Origin: HIMB114 sp008638005
GTDB lineage: Bacteria; Pseudomonadota; Alphaproteobacteria; Pelagibacterales; Pelagibacteraceae
Assembly (NCBI GenBank): GCA_032681305.1
Contig: CP136340.1
Span: 682,001 to 746,000 of the forward strand
Length of the DNA: 64,000 nucleotides
Reading direction: 5' to 3'
The translations under genes were made by a program, and so were the position numbers. Below the pieces are notes generated by a model that searched no databases, was not told the DNA's origin, and saw nothing but the letters and a program-made list of their open reading frames with translations. Of the stretch, positions 44,813-53,363 are shown in pieces. How positions within the stretch are numbered: the stretch's first letter is position 1; every line of letters starts with the position of its first letter.

Positions 44813-45583
44813 TTATTTGATACCTAGAACATGGTGCATATTATACAAACCTGGCTTTTTGTTTGCTAGCCACTTGGCAGCACCTATTGCACCTTCAGCA
44901 AATAAGTCCCTAGAATGAGCAGTATGTTGAACTTCTAATTTCTCCTGTTTATTTTCAAATATTACAGAGTGAGTACCAGGTATTTTGCCTTTTCTAAGAA
45001 TATAAAAATTTAATTTATTGGTTTTTCCTTTACCTTTTTTATTTAGAAAAATTTTTCCTTGTATTTGTTTTAAGCTTTTTGATTTACCGTCAGCAACGGC
45101 ATGTCCAAGCATCAATGCAGTTCCAGATGGATAGTCGATTTTTTTAGCATGATGAGCATCATGAATTTCCATTTGATAATCGTTCATAAAACCTTTTGAT
45201 AAAATTTTAGATACAAACTGCATTAAATTAATTCCAAGGCTCATATTTCCTGATTGCAAGATTGGAATTTTTTTCGATGCTTTTTTAATAGTATCCCAAT
45301 GTTTTTTCTGAAAACCCGTGGTTCCAATAATTACTTTTTTTTTATGTTTGATCGCTAACTTTAAAACTTCAAGGGTACAGTTGGGTCGTGTAAAATCAAT
45401 AATCACATCCGTCCCCTTAAAAGCGGCATCTGTATTTTTTTGATATTTTACGCCAGCTTTTTTAAATTCTTTATATTCAGTGGCTGAGTATAGTTTAAGC
45501 CTTTTATCTTTTTGAGTATTTTTAATTAGCAACTGACCCATACGACCAAGGCCGCCGGTTACTGTAATTTTAATTTTTCTCAT
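44813..45583 (-). CDS. dapB: 4-hydroxy-tetrahydrodipicolinate reductase
   Basis: NAD(P)H-dependent step of lysine and diaminopimelate synthesis. The N-terminal motif GGLGRMGQ binds cofactor, and EIHDAHHAKKIDYPSGTA carries the catalytic His and Lys. The start is the ATG at 45583 (MRKIKITVTG), giving a TAATG overlap with dnaJ. An extension to 45601 would add six residues inside dnaJ. Position after dnaJ is common in proteobacteria. Confidence 0.93.
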   Translation of the reverse strand: MRKIKITVTGGLGRMGQLLIKNTQKDKRLKLYSATEYKEFKKAGVKYQKNTDAAFKGTDVIIDFTRPNCTLEVLKLAIKHKKKVIIGTTGFQKKHWDTIKKASKKIPILQSGNMSLGINLMQFVSKILSKGFMNDYQMEIHDAHHAKKIDYPSGTALMLGHAVADGKSKSLKQIQGKIFLNKKGKGKTNKLNFYILRKGKIPGTHSVIFENKQEKLEVQHTAHSRDLFAEGAIGAAKWLANKKPGLYNMHHVLGIK

Positions 45584-46734
45584 TAATTGATGTTTTCCCA
45601 AAATTTTTTTGCTTTTTTTATAAAACTTTGATTTTCAGGATTATTTTTAGAATCTTCTAAATCTTTAAATTTTTCAAGTAATTCTTTTTGTTCATTACTT
45701 AATGATACTGGAGTTTCCACTTTAATTTGTAAATAAAGATCACCATTGCCACCACCTCGTAACATAGGCATACCTTTATCTCTCAACCTTAGTTGTTTTC
45801 CTGATTGAGTCCCTTCCGGAATTTTGACTTTTGATTTTGTTCCATCAATATTAGGCACTTCAATAGATGTACCTAGAGCAGCATCTGCAATAGATATTGG
45901 AAGTTCATAAAATAAATTTTCTTCTTCTCTTTCAAAGATTTCATGTTTTCTAACTTGTATATAAACATATAAATCTCCGTCGGCACCACCTTTAGAGCCA
46001 GCCTCACCTTTTCCAGATAGTCTTATTCTAGTTCCATCATCCACACCTTTTGGTATTTGAATTGTAAGTGTTTTCTTTTTTTTCTGAGTTCCAAAGCCAC
46101 TGCAATCCTTACATGGTTTACCAACAACCTCACCTTCACCTCTGCAGTCCGGACAAGTTTGTTGAACTGTAAAAAAACCTTGTTGTGATCTTACCCTTCC
46201 GTCTCCACCACAAGTTCCACAGGTTTTTGGATTTGATCCTGGCTTTGCTCCACTACCTGAACAAGTTCCGCATTTTTCTGATGAATTGATATTAAATGTA
46301 GTTTTTTTTCCTTCGTACGCTTCTTCAAGAGAAACTTCTAAATTTATTTTTAAATCAGACCCTCTTTGACCTCTTGACTTTCTTCGACCTCCACCTCTGC
46401 TCCTTCCGGAGCCCATAAAGTCTCCGAAAAAGTCATCAAAAATATCTGAAAAGGACCCTGAATCAAAACCGCCAAAGTCATTAAAACCTCCTTGACCTCC
46501 ACCCATATTTTCAAAAGCTGAGTGACCAAATTGATCGTAATTACTTTTTTTATTTGGATCGGATAAAATTTGGTAAGCTTCTGTGGCGTCTTTAAATTTT
46601 GTTTCAGCAGACTTATCACCTGGGTTTCTGTCAGGATGATATTTCATTGCAAGTTTTCTGTATGCGCTTTTTATTTCCTCTTTTGATGCATTACGATTTA
46701 CACCAAGAGTTTCATAAAAATCCGCTTTAGACAT
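45583..46734 (-). CDS. dnaJ: Chaperone DnaJ
   Basis: Hsp40 co-chaperone of DnaK. The 383 residues have the J domain with HPD in KYHPDRNPGD, a Gly/Phe-rich linker, four zinc-finger repeats of the CxxCxGxG kind, such as CGTCGGDGR, CPDCRGEG and CKDCSGFG, and C-terminal substrate-binding domains. The ribosome binding site AGGAAG precedes the ATG. It lies just after a hairpin that abuts the dnaK stop. Confidence 0.97.
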   Translation of the reverse strand: MSKADFYETLGVNRNASKEEIKSAYRKLAMKYHPDRNPGDKSAETKFKDATEAYQILSDPNKKSNYDQFGHSAFENMGGGQGGFNDFGGFDSGSFSDIFDDFFGDFMGSGRSRGGGRRKSRGQRGSDLKINLEVSLEEAYEGKKTTFNINSSEKCGTCSGSGAKPGSNPKTCGTCGGDGRVRSQQGFFTVQQTCPDCRGEGEVVGKPCKDCSGFGTQKKKKTLTIQIPKGVDDGTRIRLSGKGEAGSKGGADGDLYVYIQVRKHEIFEREEENLFYELPISIADAALGTSIEVPNIDGTKSKVKIPEGTQSGKQLRLRDKGMPMLRGGGNGDLYLQIKVETPVSLSNEQKELLEKFKDLEDSKNNPENQSFIKKAKKFWENIN

Positions 46735-46750
46735 GACTCAGCTTCCTATC

Positions 46751-46767
46751 CGCTTAAAATTTAAGCG
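46751..46767 (-). other. dnaK-dnaJ intergenic hairpin
   Basis: CGCTTAA / TTAAGCG with a 3-base loop forms a short stem directly after the dnaK stop codon. On the coding strand the sequence following is GGATAGGAAG rather than a U-tract, so it is probably not an intrinsic terminator. It could tune dnaJ expression relative to dnaK or protect the dnaK 3' end. Confidence 0.5.
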
Positions 46768-48693
46768 TTATTTTTTATCTTTATCGTCTTTTACTTCTTC
46801 GTATTCAGCATCAACTACATCTTCTTTTTTATCATCAGATCCAGTTTCAGCTTTTCCTTCAGAGCCTTGTGACTTCGGATCAGCTTTTGCCTGTTGTTCT
46901 TTGTAAATTGCTTCTCCAAGTTTCATAGATGACTGAATTAGAGTTTGAGTCTTAGTTTTGATATCTTCAATTTTATCAGCTGCTATTGCATCTTTTAAAT
47001 TTTGAAGATCTGTTTCAATTGTTTTCTTGTCAGCGTCACTAATTTTACTACCGTGATCTTTGAGGCTTTTTTCAGTTGAAGCGACCAAAGATTCAGCTGA
47101 GTTTTTTGCATCAACCTCTTCTCTTTTTTTCTTATCCGCTTCTTTGTTAGCTTCAGCATCTTTCACCATTTTTTCAATTTCTTCATCTGAAAGTCCGCCT
47201 GATGCTTGGATTTGAATTTTTTGCTCTTTGCCTGTTCCTTTATCTTTTGCAGAAACACTTACAATTCCATTAGCATCAATATCGAACGTTACTTCGATTT
47301 GAGGTACACCTCTTGGTGCTGGAGGAATTCCAGTTAAATCAAATGTTCCAAGTAATTTGTTGTCAGCTGCCATTTCTCTTTCACCCTGGAAAACTCTAAT
47401 AGAAACAGCCGGCTGGTTATCTTCTGCAGTTGAGAAAACCTGACTTTTTTTAGTTGGGATTGTAGTATTTTTTGAAATTAGTTTTGTTACAACTCCACCA
47501 AGTGTTTCAATACCTAATGACAATGGTGTTACATCTAGAAGTAGAACGTCTTTTACATCACCTTGTAATACACCCCCTTGAATTGCAGCACCCATTGCAA
47601 CAACTTCATCAGGGTTAACACTTTTGCTAGGTTCTTTTCCGAAGAAGTTTTTCACAGTTTCAATTACTTTTGGCATTCTTGTCATACCACCAACAAGAAT
47701 AACTTCACCAATTTCACCTGCAGATAAACCAGAATCCTTTAATGCAGTTTTGCAAGGTTCAATAGTTCTTTCAATTAACTCTGCACATAGAGACTCAAGT
47801 TTTGCTCTAGTCAGTTTGATATTTAAATGTTTTGGACCCGTTTTATCAGCAGTAATAAATGGAAGATTTATTTCAGTTTGAGTTGAAGAAGATAACTCGA
47901 TTTTTGCCTTTTCAGCAGCTTCCCTAAGTCTTTGAAGGGCAAGTTTATCTTCTTTTAAATCAATAGCATTATCTTTTTTAAATTCACTAGCTAAGTAATC
48001 TACAATTGTTGCGTCAAAATCTTCACCACCTAATGTTGTATCTCCATTAGTTGACTTGACCTCAAACACTCCGTCACCAAGCTCTAAAATTGATATATCA
48101 AATGTACCACCACCTAAGTCGTATACAGCAACTGTTTTTGCATTTTTTTTATCTAATCCATAAGCCAATGCAGCCGCAGTTGGTTCGTTAATAATTCTTT
48201 CAACTTCTAAACCAGCAATTTTTCCCGCATCTCTAGTTGCCTGCCTTTGTGAATCGTTAAAATATGCTGGTACCGTAATGACCGCTTTTTTAACTTCACT
48301 TCCTAAATATTTTTCTGCAGTTTCTTTCATTTTTTGTAAAACGAAAGCTGAAATTTGACTTGGTGAATATTTTTCACCTTTAGACTCTACCCAAGCATCT
48401 CCGTTATCTGCCGCAATGACTTTATAAGGAAGTCCCTCAACATCTTTTTTTACGGCTGCTCCATCAAATTTTCTTCCAATTAATCTTTTAACTGCATAGA
48501 AAGTATTTTCTGGATTTGTTACTGCTTGTCTTTTAGCTGAAGCACCAACTAATTTTTCACTTTCGGTAAATGCTACAACTGAAGGCGTGGTTCTTGCACC
48601 CTCTGAGTTTTCAATAACTTTTGGCTCATTACCATCCATAATGGCAACACACGAATTTGTTGTTCCTAAATCAATTCCTATAATTTTTGACAT
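46768..48693 (-). CDS. dnaK: Chaperone DnaK (Hsp70)
   Basis: A 641-residue Hsp70. The nucleotide-binding domain has IIGIDLGTTNSCVAIMDG and AVYDLGGGTFDISIL, the substrate domain has DVTPLSLGIETLGG, and the acidic C-terminal tail ends DAEYEEVKDDKDKK. A good ribosome binding site AGGAG (48706-48710) precedes the ATG, and a sigma-32-like promoter lies upstream. The gene is 98 bases from grpE. Confidence 0.98.
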   Translation of the reverse strand: MSKIIGIDLGTTNSCVAIMDGNEPKVIENSEGARTTPSVVAFTESEKLVGASAKRQAVTNPENTFYAVKRLIGRKFDGAAVKKDVEGLPYKVIAADNGDAWVESKGEKYSPSQISAFVLQKMKETAEKYLGSEVKKAVITVPAYFNDSQRQATRDAGKIAGLEVERIINEPTAAALAYGLDKKNAKTVAVYDLGGGTFDISILELGDGVFEVKSTNGDTTLGGEDFDATIVDYLASEFKKDNAIDLKEDKLALQRLREAAEKAKIELSSSTQTEINLPFITADKTGPKHLNIKLTRAKLESLCAELIERTIEPCKTALKDSGLSAGEIGEVILVGGMTRMPKVIETVKNFFGKEPSKSVNPDEVVAMGAAIQGGVLQGDVKDVLLLDVTPLSLGIETLGGVVTKLISKNTTIPTKKSQVFSTAEDNQPAVSIRVFQGEREMAADNKLLGTFDLTGIPPAPRGVPQIEVTFDIDANGIVSVSAKDKGTGKEQKIQIQASGGLSDEEIEKMVKDAEANKEADKKKREEVDAKNSAESLVASTEKSLKDHGSKISDADKKTIETDLQNLKDAIAADKIEDIKTKTQTLIQSSMKLGEAIYKEQQAKADPKSQGSEGKAETGSDDKKEDVVDAEYEEVKDDKDKK

Positions 48694-48727
48694 AATTAAA
48701 CTTTGCTCCTTCTCTTAATATCTTTTC

Positions 48728-48755
48728 ATATGGGATCATTTTCTGCATTTGCAAG
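48728..48755 (-). promoter_or_regulatory. Heat-shock (sigma-32/RpoH) type promoter of dnaK
   Basis: Reading the minus strand, CTTGCAA (48749-48755) and CCCATAT (48728-48734) are separated by 14 bases. This matches the RpoH consensus CTTGAAA-N11-16-CCCATNT at 13 of 14 positions. It lies in the grpE-dnaK gap, about 35 bases before the dnaK start, so dnaK(J) can be transcribed separately from grpE. Confidence 0.7.
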
Positions 48756-48791
48756 ATAGATAGCTAAAAAATTATTGGTGTTAAAAAAATG

Positions 48792-49382
48792 TTATTTTGC
48801 TTGTTTTTTAGACACAAAAACCATTGACGGTCTTAGTAATCTTTCATGCATCAAGTAACCTTTTTGTATTTCTTCTAGAACAGTTCCGGGTTCTTGATCA
48901 CTTTCTTTTTCCCCGATAGCTTGATGCAGGTTTGGATCAAAGGATTTTCCTACGCAATCAATGTATTTAATTGAATTTTTTTCAAGTGTATTTTGTAACT
49001 CTTTTTCAATCATCTCTATACCGCTTAAGATGTTTTTAAATTCTTCAGTTTTAAATTTCTCATCATTCTTAAAGATCTGAAATGCACGGTCTAAATTATC
49101 CGTAAGGTTTAAAATTTGTTGTGCAAAATTAAAGGATCCATATTTTAAAATATCCTCTTTTTCTTGCTCATGGTTTTTTCTAAGATTTTGATTTTCAGCT
49201 AAAAGCCTTAAATATTTATCATTTATCTCATTAAGTTTTGTCTCTAGATCGTTGTCTTTTGTTCCTTCTTTATCAGAGGCAGTCTCATTATTCTGAACTT
49301 CATCATTACCATTGATCTCTTCACTAATACCTTCAGCAGGAGCTTCGTTTTGTTTATTAGTTTCGTTTTGATTTTCAGTCAT
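48792..49382 (-). CDS. grpE: Nucleotide exchange factor GrpE
   Basis: Releases ADP from DnaK. The 196-residue protein has a long acidic, disordered N terminus (about 45 residues), a coiled coil, and the conserved beta domain with FDPNLHQAIGEKES and VLEEIQKGYLMHERLLRPSMV. It is divergent from rph. hrcA, which often lies between rph and grpE in alphaproteobacteria, is absent here. Confidence 0.95.
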   Translation of the reverse strand: MTENQNETNKQNEAPAEGISEEINGNDEVQNNETASDKEGTKDNDLETKLNEINDKYLRLLAENQNLRKNHEQEKEDILKYGSFNFAQQILNLTDNLDRAFQIFKNDEKFKTEEFKNILSGIEMIEKELQNTLEKNSIKYIDCVGKSFDPNLHQAIGEKESDQEPGTVLEEIQKGYLMHERLLRPSMVFVSKKQAK

Positions 49383-49435
49383 ATTTAAATTGTTTGCATG
49401 CTATATAATGATAGATTATTAAATTCCAAGGCTTT

Positions 49436-50149
49436 ATGAGAAATAATAGATCAAACTTTCAATTAAGATCCGTAGAAATTATTCCAAATTATATAAAAAA
49501 TGCTGATGGTTCTTGTTTAATTAAATTTGGAAATACTCATGTAATTTGTACCGCATCTTACGAAGACAAGGTTCCAAGATGGCTAAAAGGTTCAGGCAAA
49601 GGATGGGTAACATCAGAATATGGAATGTTGCCAAGATCTACAAATGAAAGAATGAGACGGGAGGCATCGATTGGAAAAATAGGAGGCAGAACTTCAGAAA
49701 TTCAAAGATTAATTGGTAGATCCCTAAGAGCAAGTATAGATCTTAATTTATTGGGTGAAAATCTTATAACCATTGATTGCGATGTTATTCAAGCAGATGG
49801 AGGGACTCGAACAGCTTCTATTACAGGTGGTTTTGTTGCTCTTCAACAATGTGTAAATATTTTAAAAGATAAGGGAATTATAAATACAAATCCCGTTAAA
49901 AATCACGTTGCAGCAATTAGTTGCGGAGTGGTTCAAGGTGATGTTTTGGTTGATCTTGATTATCTTGAGGATAGTTCAGCCGATATAGATGCAAACTTTG
50001 TAATGAATGATGAAGATCAAATTATTGAATTACAGTTAACTGGCGAGCAAACAACATGTTCAGAAGACCAATTAAATGAGATGATTAAATTATCCAAACA
50101 ATCAGTTCAGCTTTTAATTCAAAGGCAAAAAGAAGCTTTAAGTGCATAA
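49436..50149 (+). CDS. rph: Ribonuclease PH
   Basis: Phosphorolytic trimming of tRNA 3' ends. The 237 residues show LPRSTNERMRREAS, GRTSEIQRLIGRSLRA, IDCDVIQADGGTRTASITGG and DLDYLEDSSADIDANFVM (each cited in part), covering the phosphate-binding and catalytic residues. It overlaps rdgB by 8 bases. Confidence 0.96.
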   Translation: MRNNRSNFQLRSVEIIPNYIKNADGSCLIKFGNTHVICTASYEDKVPRWLKGSGKGWVTSEYGMLPRSTNERMRREASIGKIGGRTSEIQRLIGRSLRASIDLNLLGENLITIDCDVIQADGGTRTASITGGFVALQQCVNILKDKGIINTNPVKNHVAAISCGVVQGDVLVDLDYLEDSSADIDANFVMNDEDQIIELQLTGEQTTCSEDQLNEMIKLSKQSVQLLIQRQKEALSA

Positions 50150-50753
50150 ACTTTACGAATTAAAAAAAGTTAAAAAAATTTTAATTGCCACAAACAATCC
50201 GGGAAAATTTAGAGAGTTAAAAGAAATTTTACCTAAAAAAATTAGATACTTAAAACCAAAAGATTTTAATTTAAATGAACCAGTTGAGAATGGCAAAACA
50301 TTTAAAGAAAATGCTAAAATTAAATCCGTTTTTGCTGCTAAAAAAAGCGGCTTAATTTGTATATCAGATGACTCAGGTCTTGAGGTTGATGCTTTAGATA
50401 AAAAGCCTGGAATTTTTTCTGCACGTTGGGCAGGAAAAACTAAAAATTTTGACATTGCTATAAAAAAAATTTTTAATTTATTAAATAAAATTAAAAAATT
50501 AAATTCTAAAGCTCGTTTTATTTGTGCCATTTCAATAGCATTTCCAAATGGAAAATCCTTCGAATTTCAGGGCAAAGTTGAAGGAAAAATTTCTTTCCCA
50601 GCACGAGGCAAAAAAGGATTTGGGTATGATCCTATTTTTATAGCGAAGGGGAAGAAAATAACTTTTGCACAGATGAATAAAAAAGAAAAAAATTTAATAT
50701 CTCATCGGTTTGATGCTTTTAAAAAGATAAAAAAATATTTTAAATTTTCTTAA
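50142..50753 (+). CDS. rdgB: XTP/dITP diphosphatase (RdgB/Ham1)
   Basis: Removes deaminated purine triphosphates. The 203 residues show ATNNPGKFRELKEIL, SDDSGLEVDAL, GKGFGYDPIF-like KKGFGYDPIF, and MNKKEKNLISHRFDAF. The start is GTG 50142, inside the rph end, and no ATG precedes the conserved strand. The hemW gene that usually follows in alphaproteobacteria is missing. Its stop overlaps the convergent gene by 14 bases. Confidence 0.94.
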   Translation: MHKLYELKKVKKILIATNNPGKFRELKEILPKKIRYLKPKDFNLNEPVENGKTFKENAKIKSVFAAKKSGLICISDDSGLEVDALDKKPGIFSARWAGKTKNFDIAIKKIFNLLNKIKKLNSKARFICAISIAFPNGKSFEFQGKVEGKISFPARGKKGFGYDPIFIAKGKKITFAQMNKKEKNLISHRFDAFKKIKKYFKFS

Positions 50754-51882
50754 ACTTTTTACCCTCAATTTTATAAAGAAATAACTCTCTGTTTGTTTTA
50801 TTTTCTTTTATTGTGAATGAGCCAGTTTTACCTTTGTAAGAGCCATTAAACATAGAAGCTTTTAGTTCAGAGTCGCTATTTGAAAACCATATTGATGCAA
50901 TCAGTGGGATAATATCAAATGTAAGAGATTCAAGGTGATAAATATTTCTCCCATAGTTTTTTTTGTATTTTTGATCCAATTCTTGAAAACCCTTTAAGTC
51001 GATAGAAGGAAAGATTAGATTTTCTAGTGATGGTTCTATTAAATATTTTTTATCAAACCATAAATTTAGAGTAACAAATTGAACATCTTTATAATTTGCA
51101 TCATAAAAATCAAAGAAAGCAATGGATGCAATAAGTTCATTGTCAAAAGCTGAGATGAAAGTGTTTTTAAAATTAACAGGCTCCGATGTATCATGTTTTT
51201 TTAGGCTTTTAATTAAATCTAAATTTTCTTCACCTTCGATATTTTCAAGTTTTTTTATTTTTTCTAAATGGAAATTATTTCTTTTCTCAAAGTTTGTAAT
51301 TTTTTTTGCCTGTTTATCAATGTCATTAAAATTTTTAAAAAACACTGGACGATGATTATTGGAATGATTTTTTTTTATTTTCTCATAAACTTTTTTTGAA
51401 AAGTCACTATTATCACCAAAAAAAACAAAGTTAGTTTTATCTAAAATTTTTTGTAAAGACAAAATTTGAGACGTCAGGTTTACTCCAAAGTTTATGACAT
51501 TTGGAAATGTTTTATTTTCATGGTTATTATAAGAAATAAAAATCTTATCTTTAAACTTTTCCTGATTGCTTATTTGATTTAGTGTTTTAAAAAAAACTGG
51601 CCCAACAAAAATATCGACATTTTTTTCAATTCCTTTTTGAAAGGCTAATCTTGCTCCTTCTGCAGAGCTTTTGGTATCAAGTGGAATTACTTTAATGTTA
51701 AGGTTTTTTAACTCAAATATAGTAATCAATATGCTTTGATAAATATTTTGACCAATTATTTCATTTTCACCTGTCAAAGGAAGAAACGCGCCAATTTTTA
51801 GCTCGGTTTTTGCAAAACTTTTATGATGGTTAACAATTAAGCCAAGTAAAATTAAAACTACAATTTTAAAAAGTTTTTTCAT
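50740..51882 (-). CDS. LppC/periplasmic-binding-like protein (penicillin-binding protein activator family)
   Basis: A 380-residue exported protein. Starting at the ATG 51882 gives a signal peptide of about 23 residues (KLFKIVVLILLGLIV core) ending near SFA. It is followed by IGAFLPLTGENEIIGQNIYQSI, the type I periplasmic binding fold seen in LppC/LpoA-like proteins. No lipobox Cys is present. It diverges from rsmI, as penicillin-binding-protein activator genes do in other alphaproteobacteria. A longer frame to 51981 would overlap rsmI. Confidence 0.75.
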   Translation of the reverse strand: MKKLFKIVVLILLGLIVNHHKSFAKTELKIGAFLPLTGENEIIGQNIYQSILITIFELKNLNIKVIPLDTKSSAEGARLAFQKGIEKNVDIFVGPVFFKTLNQISNQEKFKDKIFISYNNHENKTFPNVINFGVNLTSQILSLQKILDKTNFVFFGDNSDFSKKVYEKIKKNHSNNHRPVFFKNFNDIDKQAKKITNFEKRNNFHLEKIKKLENIEGEENLDLIKSLKKHDTSEPVNFKNTFISAFDNELIASIAFFDFYDANYKDVQFVTLNLWFDKKYLIEPSLENLIFPSIDLKGFQELDQKYKKNYGRNIYHLESLTFDIIPLIASIWFSNSDSELKASMFNGSYKGKTGSFTIKENKTNRELFLYKIEGKKFKKI

Positions 51883-51925
51883 TTGTTGCGAACAGTTATA
51901 CATAATTAAAATATTTGTTAAATTT

Positions 51926-52762
51926 ATGAATATTAAACAACAAACGTTAAAATCTGCCTTATATTTAATACCTACACCCATTGGTAATCTTGAGGATATT
52001 AGCGTTCGCTCAATATATATTTTAGAACAATCTGATTATATTTTATGTGAAGATACAAGAGTAACATTAAAATTTCTTAATCATTTAAAATTAAAAAAAA
52101 AATTAATTGCTTTTCACCAATTTAACGAAAATGAAAAAATTAAGAGCATTCTTCAAGATCTTAAACATAATAAAATTTTATCATTAGTTTCAGATGCAGG
52201 AACACCGGCTTTAAGCGATCCTGGAAGGCTTTTAATTTCAAAGTGTCATGAACAAAATATTGATGTTATTCCGATACCTGGAGCAAGCGCTATTACTTGT
52301 GCGATTTCAGCATCTGGTTTTTCAGATCAATTCTTTTTTTGTGGTTTTCTTCCAAAAAAAGATAAAGAAATAAATAATATGTTAGAAAGTTATAAATCTT
52401 TAAAAGCAAGCTTAGTATTTTTTATGCCCGCTAGAGATTTAGAGAAAAATTTAATATATTTTAATAGATTCTTTCCTCAAAATAATTTTTTTTTAGCAAG
52501 AGAAATGACAAAAATTCATGAAACTTACATTCGAGACAAGGTATCTAATTTAAAAAATTATACTAAAGATAATTTAAAAGGTGAAATTACATTCATCATT
52601 GATAACAATTTAGCATCGCCAAAAAAGATAGTTGATATTGATGAGGAAATTAAAATGTTAATTGGCAAAATGAGCTCAAAAGACATTGCTGAATATCTTT
52701 CGAAAAAACTAGCAATAAATAAAAAATCAATTTATCAGAAGGCCATTAAGATTAATGAATAA
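51926..52762 (+). CDS. rsmI: 16S rRNA 2'-O-ribose methyltransferase RsmI
   Basis: Methylates C1402 of 16S rRNA. The 278 residues are of the tetrapyrrole methylase fold with LIPTPIGNLEDISVRSI, LCEDTRVTLKFLNH, SDAGTPALSDPG and IPGASAITCAISASG. The yraN gene that normally follows is not present; a BON-domain lipoprotein follows instead with an 8-base overlap. Confidence 0.95.
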   Translation: MNIKQQTLKSALYLIPTPIGNLEDISVRSIYILEQSDYILCEDTRVTLKFLNHLKLKKKLIAFHQFNENEKIKSILQDLKHNKILSLVSDAGTPALSDPGRLLISKCHEQNIDVIPIPGASAITCAISASGFSDQFFFCGFLPKKDKEINNMLESYKSLKASLVFFMPARDLEKNLIYFNRFFPQNNFFLAREMTKIHETYIRDKVSNLKNYTKDNLKGEITFIIDNNLASPKKIVDIDEEIKMLIGKMSSKDIAEYLSKKLAINKKSIYQKAIKINE

Positions 52763-53363
52763 ATACATTAAAATTTTCATCTTTTTTGTTTTTTTATCTG
52801 GGTGTGTGCCAGTAATAGGGGTTTCTACAGTAGGCGTTGTAAGAACAACTGTTGAAGTAGCCGATGATCCAAGAAGCCTTGGAAGAATTGTAGATGATAA
52901 TGTTATTGAAAAAAAGTTTTTATTTAAAATAGCTCAAGTGGATGAGAAATACTTAATTAAAATTTCAGCAAATTCTTTAGATGGACGTTTTATTCTCAAA
53001 GGCAATGTAGATACCGTAGAGGAAAAAATTAAAATGACAAAATTAGCTTGGGAAACAGATGGAGTTAGGTCAGTTGAAAATATTATTAAAGTGGATGATC
53101 AATCTTCATGGAAAGATAAAGCAACGGATCTACTTATTTCATCTCAGTTTAAAGTTGCAATAATTGCAAACAAAGCAATCAAATCTAATAATTTTAGTTT
53201 CACAACAATTAATAAAAATTTGTATATATTTGGAATTGCAAGAGATGAAGAAGAAAGAAAATCAGTAATTAATGAAGCAAAAAAAGTTCAATACGTAAAA
53301 GAAGTGACACCAAGCATATTCTTGATTAAGGATCTTTCTAACAATCAAAGAATAACAAATTAA
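52755..53363 (+). CDS. BON domain lipoprotein (OsmY/DolP-like)
   Basis: A 202-residue putative lipoprotein. The signal peptide ends in the lipobox FLSGC (Cys 17). Two BON domains follow, the first around SLDGRFILKGNVDTVEEKIK and the second around LYIFGIARDEEERKSVINEA. BON proteins bind anionic phospholipids and support outer-membrane integrity. Position after rsmI matches DolP-type genes in other proteobacteria. It shares the TTAA tetranucleotide as stop with convergent maeB. Confidence 0.85.
   Translation: MNKYIKIFIFFVFLSGCVPVIGVSTVGVVRTTVEVADDPRSLGRIVDDNVIEKKFLFKIAQVDEKYLIKISANSLDGRFILKGNVDTVEEKIKMTKLAWETDGVRSVENIIKVDDQSSWKDKATDLLISSQFKVAIIANKAIKSNNFSFTTINKNLYIFGIARDEEERKSVINEAKKVQYVKEVTPSIFLIKDLSNNQRITN

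Noticed and set aside
46751..46767. Intrinsic terminator between dnaK and dnaJ
   Set aside because: The stem is short and the coding strand lacks a following U-tract; listed instead as an intergenic hairpin.
49383..49435. Sigma-32 promoter for grpE (CTTGGAA at 49424-49430)
   Set aside because: The -35 box is good, but the matching -10 (near ATCATTA) is poor, so I did not call it.
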